Part shown: one piece after another, positions 10,722-21,613 of the stretch
Layout: every line of letters starts with the position of its first letter
Position numbering within the stretch: position 1 is the first letter of the stretch
Assembly: GCA_030247855.1 (NCBI GenBank)
Contig: JAPDRN010000002.1
Span: 434,001 to 498,000 of the forward strand
Length of the DNA: 64,000 nt
Reading direction: 5' to 3'
Source: Knufia peltigerae
Lineage: Eukaryota; Ascomycota; Eurotiomycetes; Chaetothyriales; Trichomeriaceae
Program-made: the position numbers and the translations under genes
The notes under the pieces: model-generated
The model's input: only the letters and a program-made list of their open reading frames with translations
What the model was told of the DNA's origin: nothing
Database searches by the model: none

Positions 10722-12761
10722 ACTGCGTCATCGCTTAGGAGTGCGGTATCGTGGTTTAAGCGCAGGCTTCGGCAAGGTAATCGCTGTTGTCGTGGAGGCG
10801 TAGGTCGAGCGAGGGTAGGAAGGTGTTACGGAACTGCGGGATTGCAGTCAGGGTGGATTTCGTGGGATCTGGTGTCTGAGTGCAAAAAGATCCGAAATGG
10901 GATCTTTGCGTATCTAGGCGGTGATATGTTGTAGAGGGGGTGTTGAGAGGGAATCGTTGTAGAAATAGCGACAAGAAGGATGCGGTGGTGAGACTTTGCA
11001 GACAACAGATCGATGTGAGGGCAGCAGGGGAAGCCATTTTGGTACGGGTGGGCATTGCGAAAGCACTGGAATAGTGAGGGTGTGCTGTGTGTGGTTCGAT
11101 CTCGAGAGGCCTTGGGAATCATCGATTTGGAAAAGAGCGTCCCGATCGAGCACCACACAACAGATCTGAGAAAATGAAGCAGCGAGCCTCCCACGTGACG
11201 TCGGAGCTCCATCTCGTATCCCTGCGCCATCGACTATCATCTGGACCTTGGGCCAGAATCGAGACCCTGAATTTGACACACATCGACGATGATCCTCTGT
11301 GTCTCATCATTGGCCCGGGTTGTCATCACTGCCGTTTCAGTGCATCGATGCTGTCTACCACCATCGGCCAGAACCATTCGAAGGGTCTTTAGGCCTTAGA
11401 AGAGGCCGATTTTAGCACCGATGTACATGCATTTTCCGCCTCCCCGTCAACGAGCGACGTTATCGATCTGTTTTATCGGTAGAGATACATGATTATCCCC
11501 AGGTCCAGAACCTCGAACACCACAACCACCCTCAACTCCTATACACAAGGACATGGACTAACATGACAATTACGGAGTATCAACCCATACTTGTACAAGT
11601 GGACTCGCTTCCTTGACCCTCGGCTCCTAGTACGGTAGCCCTGCGCCAAGGACCACCAGGCCAGCGTCCGCCACCGAGAAATCGGCGATGATTCGCAGTT
11701 GGCTCGTAGATGATTCGTAGCGATCACCTTGCCATGTTTTCTGCCTACGCAATTGTCTTGATCGTCAGGCACATTATTGGCTATTTACAGGCACTCGCTG
11801 GACCCTGCGAACTTGTTGTTTACAAGGCCCTGCAGCGTATTTACGAAGTCAAGGTTGTTTTTTCCAGAAGGGCATCGAGCTGAACTGCACCCTATGACGT
11901 CGACAGGTGGCTTCTGGCCGGGGCGTTTCCACCACCAGTTCTCTTAAAGTGTGTCGCGCAGAGTCAAAGTTCTGGGGCGCCGAAGATCTGAACGGAGTAT
12001 CGACGTGCTGGCACCTACGAGGTACTCGTTGCCCGTATTCGTACTCCGTACAGGACGCCATTTTGCGTCAGATCACGTGAATGATGTCATACCTCTTGCG
12101 ATCTCTGGATGTTACGGAGTATTGAAAATCCGAAAGTGAATCACGTGAGACAGCAGTTTCCTTCGAACTATTGCTCCTGCTCCAAGCTACTGCAACTGCT
12201 CGGACTGGCCAAATTATAACTACGACTGCTTGTTCATCGATCTTAGTTCATTATCTGCTCTACGGCAGCTATTCCTTGTATACATACACAAAGCATTATG
12301 TTTTAGAGACAGCATCAAGCTACACAAGATAAGTCTTTGACTAAGCTTATCTCTTGATTCCTTTGCAGCCAATCGAAATCTCCGATGCGGACAAATCCAT
12401 GGTCCAGATTGGCTGTTTTCCCAGGCAAATTTCAAGCTCGCTGTAACACCACACAATCATGTTGCTCTGGCATTCTAACTGACGTTGGAAGGCCCTTGCG
12501 ATCGAGCCACTGATATACCCTACAGCAATCAACCCCCGTTGTCCATTGCCATATCTCAACAACTCGTCATGGGGATACTATTGCCCTAAACAGTTGCAAA
12601 TTGGGACTACTCCGTTGGGGTCGCAAATTTGGTCCTTGTCTTTTGCCTCTTGCCTTTTCGCTATAATCAGGACTTTTCTTGGATTTCTAGCTTGCTTCGG
12701 CGTGGCTCTCTATCCTGAAAAGTCTCCTTGCGCTACTTTGCCGAGGAACTTCACCTGCACA
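10722..12761. promoter_or_regulatory. Divergent frq / Atg22-like intergenic region
   Basis: 2.0 kb between the frq start (10721, -) and the transporter start (12762, +). It contains a GATC/CGAT cluster (11095-11470), an overlapping CACGTG and TGACGTC at 11192-11202, further CACGTG hexamers at 12074-12079 and 12142-12147, and three perfect copies of TACGGAGTA (11571, 12042 reverse, 12113). CGATC-type repeats are the class of site bound by the White Collar complex, and TGACGTC is a CRE-type bZIP site. Assigning them to this promoter is inference. Confidence 0.45.
10756..11055 (-). other. Upstream ORF in the frq leader (99 codons)
   Basis: ATG-initiated frame on the frq strand ending 34 nt before the frq start codon. 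It resembles no known protein. A second, overlapping ATG frame of 134 codons runs 11230-10826 on the same strand. Neurospora frq has a long leader with several upstream ORFs, so these are better read as leader uORFs than as separate genes. Whether they are transcribed is not shown. Confidence 0.35.
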
Positions 12762-14652
12762 ATGTCCGTTGCAAATGCAGGCATGGCTGTAGCGGCCACG
12801 GGCCCTCTCGCAGAAGACGCGATCCGTGATCCTGAACTGGCTGGGCCTGGAGAGTCCGAGGAAGAGCGTCCTATCGCGCCCGATCAATTCGACCCCAGAT
12901 ACGAAACATCGAAATGGGAGCGATGGGTCTATTACTGTTACTACATTGGAAACAATGGGTTGACCCTCTTCAATTTTGCACCAACCTTATTCCAGGACCT
13001 TCTTTACGAAGCTGCAGGCGATTCAGGCAGATTACAATTTCTGGGCGCCTATCGAACGATCAATTCGATTGTATTACTTGCAAACGGCATTTCTTTTGCG
13101 ATCCAAGTCGTCTTGTTTCTGCTTCTGGGAAGTATGGCGGATTATGGACGATGGCGACCATGGATTTTGATTTTCTGGTCAATCGTCGCCTTCTCGCTGG
13201 GCTTTGGCTGGCTCGGAGTGCATACTGAAGAAAAGTGGCCAATTGCAACTGGACTCTACATGGTCGGACTGATTGCATATCAAATGTGTATAACCTTCTG
13301 GACCGCTGCTTTTCCCGGTCTCGCTCGGAACCAGCCCGTGATGCGAAAGAAGGCCGAGCAGTTTGAAAACGGCGAAATCACTCGAGATGACTACGACTTT
13401 GCAGATATGATGGAACGCAACAAAGTTTATAACGTCGCCTTCATCATGCAGAGTGCCGGCGAACTTGTCATTTTGGCCATCCTTGTGGGCATTCTCTTCG
13501 CCTTGGACGTGAATGCTAGTGTCGAGAAGAATTTGTGGGGTCTTTCCGTCTTGATCGCATATGCCACCGGCGTCTGGATCTGCCTTGCTATTCCCTGGTT
13601 CATCCTCGAGAAAAAGCGCCCCGGGCAGCAGCTTCCACCAGGTATGAACGTGATAAGTGTGGGATTTTGGAACATTTGGCGAGCAATGGTTCAGATCTGG
13701 GAGTTGAAGCAGAGTCTGATATATCTCATTGGTGAGCATTTCCTTTCTCTCGGAAGTACGAAAGGGTGCGTTCTAACCCTATCTGTCAGGCTATTTCTTG
13801 CTCGGCGACAGCCTCAACACAACAGTGACGGTTATCGCCACGCTCCAAAATTCCGTGGTTAGCTACAACACCTTGACTCTAACCTACATTCTGATGGTCG
13901 GCATCGCAACCCAGCTCGTCGGGATCTGGGGCTACTGGAGAATTCAGAAACGATACGGTCTCAGCACGAAAACCATGTTCGATTTTGTCATGATCGGCAT
14001 TCTATTGCTGGATCTTTGGGGAATGATTGGTATCTGGACCCACAAAATAGGTTATCATCACGAGTGGGAGTTCTGGCTGTACTCGGCAGTATATGGTCTG
14101 GTGGTGTATGTTATGGACATGTCGATGGGTTGTGTTAAGATTGCTAATTCCTTTAAGGTGCCAATGGTATGCCTACAGTCAGACGATGATCAGTGAAGTG
14201 ACTCCACGAGGCAAAGAATTCTTGTTCTTCAGCTTGTACTCTATCATGGTATGTTTTTCAGGTCCAAAAGGAGAATAGCTCTAACGGGTTGACAGGGCAA
14301 GACATCCGCATTCATCGGCCCGATTGTCAGTAGCGCCATCATCGATGCCAGTCCCACGGGAAACAACAGTCTACCATTCTATTTCCTGTTCGGACTGAGC
14401 TTGCTGAGTTTCTTACTCCTGTTCTTCTTTGTGGATCTCAAGAAGAGCAGGAAGGAGCAGGAAGTATTCTTGGCAAAAGAAAAGGCTGCAAAGGAGCGAC
14501 GGGCGAGCGTTGTGCTTTTCAATCAGGGACGATCTGTCGAGAATGTACCTGGTGGTAAGGAAGTGCCAAAGGATAAGAAGATGGACGTGTCCGATGAAGG
14601 CCTCCGTATGGGCAGTTCGACGAGCCTGGAGAGGGAACAGGCCAAATCGTGA
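12762..14652 (+). CDS. Atg22-like vacuolar transporter (MFS)
   Basis: Member of the Atg22 family, vacuole-membrane exporters that release amino acids after autophagic breakdown. Four exons, 12762-13731, 13790-14105, 14158-14248 and 14296-14652, give 577 residues. Splice sites fit fungal consensus (GTGAGC, GTATGT, GTATGT donors; CTAAC-type branch sites at about 13773, 14143 and 14281). The start at 12762 follows CACA and precedes an acidic N-terminus. Family signatures: WERWVYYCYYIGNNGLTLFNFAP near residue 50, DYGRWRPWILIFW, a long soluble loop ENGEITRDDYDFADMMERN, and in the last third CQWYAYSQTMISEVTPRGKE followed by FLFFSLYSIMGKTSAFIGP. About 12 hydrophobic segments are present. The C-terminal about 80 residues are charged and cytosolic. 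Several paralogues exist per fungus, so I give no numbered symbol. Confidence 0.93.
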
Positions 14653-17621
14653 TGAAATTCGGTTCACTCGTGTCTGGAAAGAGGGATGCTGCGCGGGATA
14701 ACCCGGGTTCGACATGCGATCACCAAGCAGGCTTCCTTAGGGAATGACAACAATGAGGTGAATGAGATGGACTACATTCTTCCGGCATCGGCGGCAGGTC
14801 AGAAACCGTACACATACAGTACCTGAAGCCTCGGGGGTGGAGACTTATCTCCACTTGGATCCTAGCGCGACGCGATTTATGAAAATCGCTCAGCCTTGCT
14901 CGATGAATGCAATGTAAGGAGGAACAGATGCCATGATCTTAATCATATCGTACCTCGGTCGTTGCGCGACTTAGCAATGACCAGCCATGAGCGCAACTCC
15001 CTCATTTGGTAGGTGGATTGACAGTGGATAGGAGGGGTTCCGGGTGCTCTACTTGACTTCGTCGACCTTGGTCGGAGTTCTCGCCGGGACCTGGGAACGT
15101 GTAGCAGGTTTCCTTCCAATAATGTTCGTCCTCGATGCATGTTTTGAATCTGGGGAAATTCATCGCACTGGTTTGCGAGGTCTCTTTACAGGTGTGGGAG
15201 GTATTCTGTCCGCGGGAACTACAGTAGACGTCCGCTATTACGAATGTTGATTGCTATGTCATCGAGAAGCAGCGACCTCGAAAATCAAGGTCTGTAAGTC
15301 ATGGCTTGTAGATCGTTCGAATATCCCGGCGGTGATTGAATCGTACTTCAAACATTTAACCGCGGTCGTCGAGGCTTTGATGTTCGCACTCCCCAGTATC
15401 CGGCCATTGTAATTCAACACTGGACCCGAACAAGGAGTGCCAGCGTACGCTTACCGTTGTCACTGGTCTTATGAGGTCAGACACTATGATCCACGCAATC
15501 TAGGAAGGGGAGATGGTCCCATGGGAAGAGAAACAAAAAATCCGCGCTTCCGCAATGTCCGCGGAGCAGGATTTGCGGTCCGGTTATTCCTCCCTACTGT
15601 TGTGCTTATGAGTAGATGAAGCTAACCAACGCGGAGATGGGGGGGATCTGGGGTCAGTTGGTTGAACAACTCTAGACCGAGGAAAAGGACCAACAAGCCT
15701 CGTACATGACCAATCGTCGAAGAAGCACAACGTTAAGATGATTGTCTTTGTGACTTGCCTGGGATGGCTGACTGTAACTCGTATTGGCAGGGCTTATCGT
15801 TCAGGAGATGGCACGGAGAACAGGACAGCCGGAGCTCGGGAGGACGGACATGAAGCATTTGAATCCTGATCGTACTCGTACACGGCAACCCCTGCACCAT
15901 TTCAGAAAGCCAAACTTCCGTAGGTTTGTCAGGCATCATCATCTGACTCGATGACCCCTGACTGCCCAAACTTTGATTTCGTTCTGAGCGGACGGAGAGA
16001 TGCATGATTCCGCATCGAGCCATAATGGACGAAACATGGAAGTACGGAGTAGTCAACACAGTTGTGCGAGGGGCATGTGCAATTTGTTGGCTTGTGTTGG
16101 GAATCAACGTGCTCCATACTCTGAGGGTGACAGGGTAGAGGAAGGATTGCAGGTTGCATTACTGTCAAACACGCTGCACGTCTGCTGCAAGAAACCTACC
16201 AGAAGTAGTATTAGGACAACAAAAGGCGCAGATATGGTAGTGGAAAGGCGTACAGTGAGGCGGGCGCCTAGGCAATAGGCGTTAGGGGTTAGTGCCTCCC
16301 CAGTATCCGTATACGCGCAGTTAAAAGGCTTCGCACCCGTGATAAGCGGGAGATAAGGGCCCCTTGCTGCCTGACGTGGGGGGTTTTGTCGCAATAATGT
16401 CCGTCCAGGCGGTCAATATTGGGCTGGAGTTTGAGCCGAGGAAGCGAGCAGATCATCATGGGCACAGCCAAAGACTCCGAACTCCCGTAATAAACATGCA
16501 GCAAGTGAGCAATATTGATGTTTTCTCGCTCGGTGAGAAAGACCGTTCGTCTCCCTTGTGGCCTTCTCGTCTCTGTCTCACTCTCTACCTACGAGAAACA
16601 CGCAATTGACAATGACACGGGAATACGGATGCTGTGGTTGTCACAGGATGTACTGTAGGCTTGACGCTGAAGCTTTCGTCACGGCATTTTTCTTCCGATC
16701 GGACGAACAATTCCTTATTCATCACATCGCGCCATCCAACGCTCGAGCCAATCAATTCCGATGGTGCCTGCAGCATGAGTCCAAAGTCCATGTTGATTTG
16801 ATGGCAATCGTGTAATTTTGTTTCCGAATTGGCATTTTGACGTTCTTCTTTGCGGATCCCAAACGCGCCTTTGTCTTTTGCTGCGCCCTAAGATCCGAAT
16901 GACTCTTGGAACCTCGTATTTGGCTTCCCAATTCTCCCGCCTTCCGTGCCATCGTACGAGTTCAATACGGCGTTTACTCAACCGCCCTTCTCGTACTTAC
17001 GGCACAGCTTACCGATCCAAGACCCTTTTACACCGTTGCCATTGTGACTCAGGCATCCACTAATCCTTAACTGAAGCATCTACTAATCTCAATTCTGGTC
17101 AAAGTCATATATACGAGCTCATCATCTCTAGTTCTTCTCATTCTTCCCCTCTTTTTTCTCCCTACAAGACGAGTACAAAAGAACAACCCTCTACATTCCA
17201 CCATTAGCACTAGCAAATGCAAAAGCAATAGCAATAGCAAACACGTTTCACAAGTACGACTAAGCAGACCCTCGTACAAAAAACATTTTGCCATCCGGCT
17301 CCGGCCAAGAAAGGTTCAGCCGAATTTTGTCCAGTCCAGCCTGATCCTTTTCTCTCACATGCCAAAAAGAAGAAGGGCGAGGCTACCACTTTGTTGTCCA
17401 CGTCCTTACTAAAACGCTACTACATTATTACAATACTCCATCCTCCCGTCACTTTTGATCGAGTTTTTTTTTCCTTTCCCCTTTCCACCCAAACAACGGT
17501 CTCCACCAGAAAATCCTTTTTCCGGTCGGGACTGTTACACTATCAACATATCTATATACCTGCTCGTTTCCCCCAAAACCCACGCACACAAAATTTCCAA
17601 ATCAAGAAACAGTCAGCAACC
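14653..17621. other. Gene-poor spacer (about 3 kb)
   Basis: No coding region I can support on either strand: open frames are short, overlapping and compositionally random. One perfect TACGGAGTA lies at 16043-16051. The last about 500 bases (17110-17621) are CT/CAA-rich and look like the leader of the small gene at 17622, with an upstream 17-codon ATG frame starting at about 17360. Confidence 0.55.
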
Positions 17622-18047
17622 ATGCCGCTCTCCATCATGCAAGAGTTGAGCAGACCGCCCTCACGTGAACTGGCGCCTCCTTCGCCTCAGAGGAGGTTAT
17701 CACGCGAAGTCACATACCAACTCGCCGACACTGCGCGGAGAAAGTCATCTGAGAAAGTGGTCCGGGAAGACCTGAGGCTCAAACTCAGCCACGACCACAT
17801 CCTCGAGTTACTACTACAAGACATTGCCCGAACGGAACGAGAACGGCAAACGTCACCGACGGAGGAGAAGTACCTTTTGGAGGAGGAGAGGAAGTCGCCG
17901 AGAGAGGAGCGAAGACGGAAACAACAACCTTCAGACGAACAACCTCGATTCGACGACTATGGTTTCCCATTAGAAGATGAAGACGTAGAGGAGGATCTGG
18001 GCGGATTGGCGTTGATGAGGACAGAGTCGAGGAGGCCGAGGAGGTGA
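17622..18047 (+). CDS. Small highly charged protein of unknown function
   Basis: 141 residues, single exon, started at the ATG at 17622 after a long pyrimidine/CAA-rich leader ending in CAACC just before ATG. I do not recognise the family. Residues about 1-30 hold a Pro/Ser/Arg segment (RPPSRELAPPSPQRRLSRE) with RxxS sites. Residues about 50-75 look helical (LRLKLSHDHILELLLQDIAR). Residues about 75-110 are a run of Glu/Arg/Lys. The tail is acidic (EDEDVEEDLGG) and then basic (RRPRR). No signal peptide or membrane segment. The coherent leader and the non-random amphipathic helix make a real gene likely, but a role cannot be given. Confidence 0.55.
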   Translation: MPLSIMQELSRPPSRELAPPSPQRRLSREVTYQLADTARRKSSEKVVREDLRLKLSHDHILELLLQDIARTERERQTSPTEEKYLLEEERKSPREERRRKQQPSDEQPRFDDYGFPLEDEDVEEDLGGLALMRTESRRPRR

Positions 18048-18864
18048 AGGACTTTTTGACTGCATCATGACCTCACCACTCTACGACTTTTATCGACCCC
18101 AAGACCATGACGTCGACGAACATTTTTTTTACGACTTTATTGCCTCGAAACGTTTTCATAATGATATACCCCCTACTCGACCACCAGCGTTACTGGTCCG
18201 AGTTCGATGATGGTTTTTCCCCCTTCGAGCCGATGCTGTTCTCTCCTTCACTACGGGAGGGAACAAAACTACGGCAACTTTACAGCCTATTTCTTCCAAG
18301 GCTACTCAACAACGGTGCGCGACGGCAAAGGATAATATTTTGAAGAAGATCCCGATGAGGACGAGATGGAGATGAAGATTGGGTCTACGAACGCGGGTTG
18401 CTTCGTCCGACGGACACCTTCCAAGACACGACGTCGGGGGCAGGCTATTGGATGAGCTTTGGGCTCTACACCTGTTTCCTTCACGCCGTGTTGGTCGGTG
18501 GTCATGTCTATTTTGAAGTACTCAAGCGGAGGAACACGTTGTAGCGCTTTATTGTTGCTACGAGACCTGGATCAAACATTCCAGTCAGACAAACATGTAG
18601 AAAAGGAAATTGAAAAAAAAAATCTATATTGAACATGAAAAACATCCTATGGTCTTTGCAGCTTGTTCGATTTGTTTCGTTGCGTGCCTCACCGCCCATC
18701 TCGATCCCGTTCCATCGCAACACGACTGTATATGTACTCGCAATCTTCGCCATGTGCTTTCTTTGTGAACAGAACAACATACCATTAGGGAAAATCCCGG
18801 GACCGACAGACTGGTTTCGGGATTAACCTCCCCGTCCTCAATTGATCAAACAAATAATTTTAAT

Positions 18865-18876
18865 GTACCTAGGTAC
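18865..18876. repeat. 12-bp palindrome GTACCTAGGTAC
   Basis: Perfect inverted repeat. Its 10-bp core TACCTAGGTA recurs at 19228-19237 and 51876-51885, always outside genes, with degenerate relatives at 19283 and 19853. Confidence 0.8.
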
Positions 18877-19179
18877 GGGACAGGTATCCTACAATGGGAA
18901 GATTTCCCAAAAATTAATCGCGCGGCCCGGTCCAGAAAGACGTGAACTGAAAACGGCCCTGAAATCTGGATTCGGATCCATTTTTTAACAAGATTGTTAC
19001 AACATTTTTTTTCAGCCTGACAAGGGATCGAAGCCGTCACTTACAACGGACGAACGACCCCAAGTGGGCTTTGGGGTGACTAATAAAAAAAAATCGACGG
19101 TTGTTTTGATCCTTCTTGATCATTCCATCGTCGCATCAAACCCACACCACGTGGTGACTCACGAGGGCGTTTTCGTTTT

Positions 19180-19201
19180 GCCGCCGCCGCCGCCGCCGCC
19201 A
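19180..19201 (+). repeat. (GCC)n microsatellite
   Basis: Seven consecutive GCC units in non-coding sequence upstream of the GNAT gene. Confidence 0.85.
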
Positions 19202-19572
19202 CCGGGACGTCCGTGTGTTACAAGCACTACCTAGGTACCTACTTGTAGGCACCTATGATACCGAACAGGAACGACCCGTGCGCTAGGTACGTATGTACAA
19301 GAGTATTTTACGATAACTCGTTACCGGATACGGAATGGAAATTTTTTTGGGTTTGTTGTTTTCGTCCCTTTTTTGGATGGTTCTCAAAAAAAAAAAGACC
19401 CGAAAGTCGGTCGGAACATCTAAAGACCCACTTTTGTTTTCTCATTTTTGGTTTTCGGGGGGGACGGATTATTGATTTTCCTTTGGATGAGTCAGAGGAG
19501 TTTCATACAAGTAATTGTCCTCGGTATACTAGTAGTGACATGTGAACATATCAATGTACGCCCTATTCTAAA

Positions 19573-19597
19573 AGTGTCAGTGTCAGTGTCAGTGTCA
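19573..19597 (+). repeat. Tandem repeat of AGTGTC (4 copies)
   Basis: Four contiguous hexamers in the spacer; no coding context. Confidence 0.8.
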
Positions 19598-20212
19598 ATC
19601 ATCCATTTACATGTGACGTTGGATCATCCAGAATTCCCTGTCTGCTTCTCTTCGAACACTTTGAGGAAGACAGAGGTAGGGAGAGAGAGAGAGAGGGTTC
19701 TTATCCAGGTTGACCTGGAATTGTACTGCAGGCTTTTGTTCATGCCGACCCTCACTTGCTGCGGTCAAAGTCCCCCTAGAGTTTCGGGCTTGAGGCTGAC
19801 TCACTTGACCCTTGAGGAAGGGAAGGTGAATAGGTCACTTGCTGTGTATACCAGGTACCTATGTAGGCTTACCCCTCAATAACTTGCTCCGTATGTAGTC
19901 CCCCGGTTAAACACCGGCGAGGATGGTGAAGGGAGACGGAGTAGAGAACCGCTTCTCGCCGTATCTTCGGCTTCACATCTCTCCTCCTCGTGACCATCAT
20001 CAATGTCATCACACGGTACGATCGTGCAAACAACACACCTCACCCCGTTTCTGGATTCATGGCGTTTTTATCAAGGGTCATGTCAATTTGAATGACTCTA
20101 CACTCCTGTTTGGATACCCCGTAAAGCTGTTTTTGCCCGCGAGTCTCGAGTTGAAACATACTCCCGGCCCCTCCCTGCTCGTCGTCGTGACAAACCTCCC
20201 CCCCAACCAAAC

Positions 20213-20947
20213 ATGGCCTTTATTCGCCCATACGTCGAGTCGGATCAGGACGCCATGATACATATTGTGAGCCGCTCTCGACACATTCACAGAAAACACT
20301 GAGCAGGCTAACGTCTGACAAATTGTTTCTGCTCATAGTTCAGGGAGACTGCGGCACCCGACTTGCGAGCGGCCGGTGACCCGGTCCTTCATTACGGCTC
20401 ATACCTCTGGTGTCGGCCGTACTTTTTGTTGCAACCCGACACCTGTTACGTCTTGGACGACGGCGATGGAAGGGCGGTGGGCTATCTCTTGGGGATCTGT
20501 GACACGCCGTCTTTCGTGCATAAATACCGGGCCGTCTTCGTTCCCTACGTTCAGCTGGAAGGCATCGAAAAGCCTCGACCAGATGAGTCGGTCAGATGGA
20601 ATGAGAACCTACCGAACGCCCTGAGAAACATCATGTTCCATCCGGAAGGTATGTTGCACGAGGACTGGCCGGAGTTGATGAAGTCGTGGCCTGCACATTT
20701 ACACATTGACATACTGCCGGAGTACCAGAGAAAAGGGTTTGGTCAACGACTGATCGAAAGGTTTTGCGAGGTGGCTAAGAAGCAAGGCGCAAAGGGGGTT
20801 CATTTGGGTATGGCTGCGGCGAACGACGACGCTGGAAAGTTTTATACCCGTGTAGGCTTTACACGATTTCCTGCCGTTCTCGACCATGGCGCTTCAGGAG
20901 AGCAAGGTAGAACCGAAGGTGCCATCTGGTTGGTCAAGACATTATGA
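20213..20947 (+). CDS. GNAT-family N-acetyltransferase
   Basis: Uses acetyl-CoA to acetylate an unknown amine. Two exons, 20213-20266 and 20339-20947, give 220 residues. The 72-nt intron (GTGAGC...TAG, branch GGCTAACG at about 20306) must be removed to reach the ATG at 20213, which encodes the family-typical N-terminus IRPYVESDQDAMIHI. The acetyl-CoA loop is seen as HIDILPEYQRKGFGQRLIE (R/Q-x-x-G-x-G), followed by VHLGMAAANDDAGKFYTRVGF, the conserved late strand and helix. This arrangement resembles the acetyltransferase subgroup related to the C-terminal domain of O-GlcNAcases. No targeting signal is seen. Fold assignment is firm; the substrate is unknown. Confidence 0.88.
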
Positions 20948-21613
20948 TGATGATGATGATTTTGTCCCTAGTTTTCTTTTGATCGATTCGTTCGTTGGTC
21001 AAATCTTCTTGTTCAGCTTTCACTCACGTCAGCACCAAATGTCACTGTCTGATGAGCTTGCGTCAGCCAAACCCATTTTTTCAGCTTTGACAGAATTGTA
21101 TAGCTTTTGCGTATTCGAAAAGACTCTTGATTCGCAGGTAGGTGTTTGTATGCTATCATGACATGCCTGAATTTACATGTCAATCTTCAGTACTTACCAC
21201 CTTTACCCATACCTTCTCCGTCAATAAGTGAGGCCGGATGAGCGTCCACGTGAGCGGCTTGGGCGAGTTCGGGGGTAACCGAGTTTATTACCGAGGGCGA
21301 ATCTACGGAGGATTAAGCATTAACCCCAGATAGTGCAAACCTCCTACGCCGTACTCCGTACCTGATGCTAAGATCTTACGGACGTTGTACCTTGGCCCTG
21401 TTTCAAAGATGATGCTTACCTCGTTTACCAGAAACTAATACTCCGTGACTAGATCTGTCATCAAAGCTCAAGAGATATTTCATACACATTTTGAACCTTT
21501 TACTCCTTAACCTCTGTTCGTCCTTTTCTCCTTACATTGTCACTGTCTGTCTGTACGGAGTACGGACGTCCCCACAGTATCATTCGACCACCGACCGCAG
21601 TATCTCTGGTACC
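20948..21613. other. Intergenic: GNAT 3' end and ligase promoter
   Basis: About 0.67 kb. It contains two perfect TACGGAGTA copies (21352 reverse and 21554) and a variant (21439), plus a CACGTG at 21248-21253. No coding region. Confidence 0.6.

Larger units (their letters stand above)
18048..20212. other. Spacer with microsatellites and palindromes
   Basis: 2.2 kb without a supported gene. It holds two TACCTAGGTA-type palindromes (18865-18876 and 19228-19237), the palindrome CACCACGTGGTG (19145-19156), a GCC microsatellite, a four-fold AGTGTC tandem repeat and a short GA run (19683-19696). The beginning is probably the 3' UTR of the small charged-protein gene. Confidence 0.55.
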
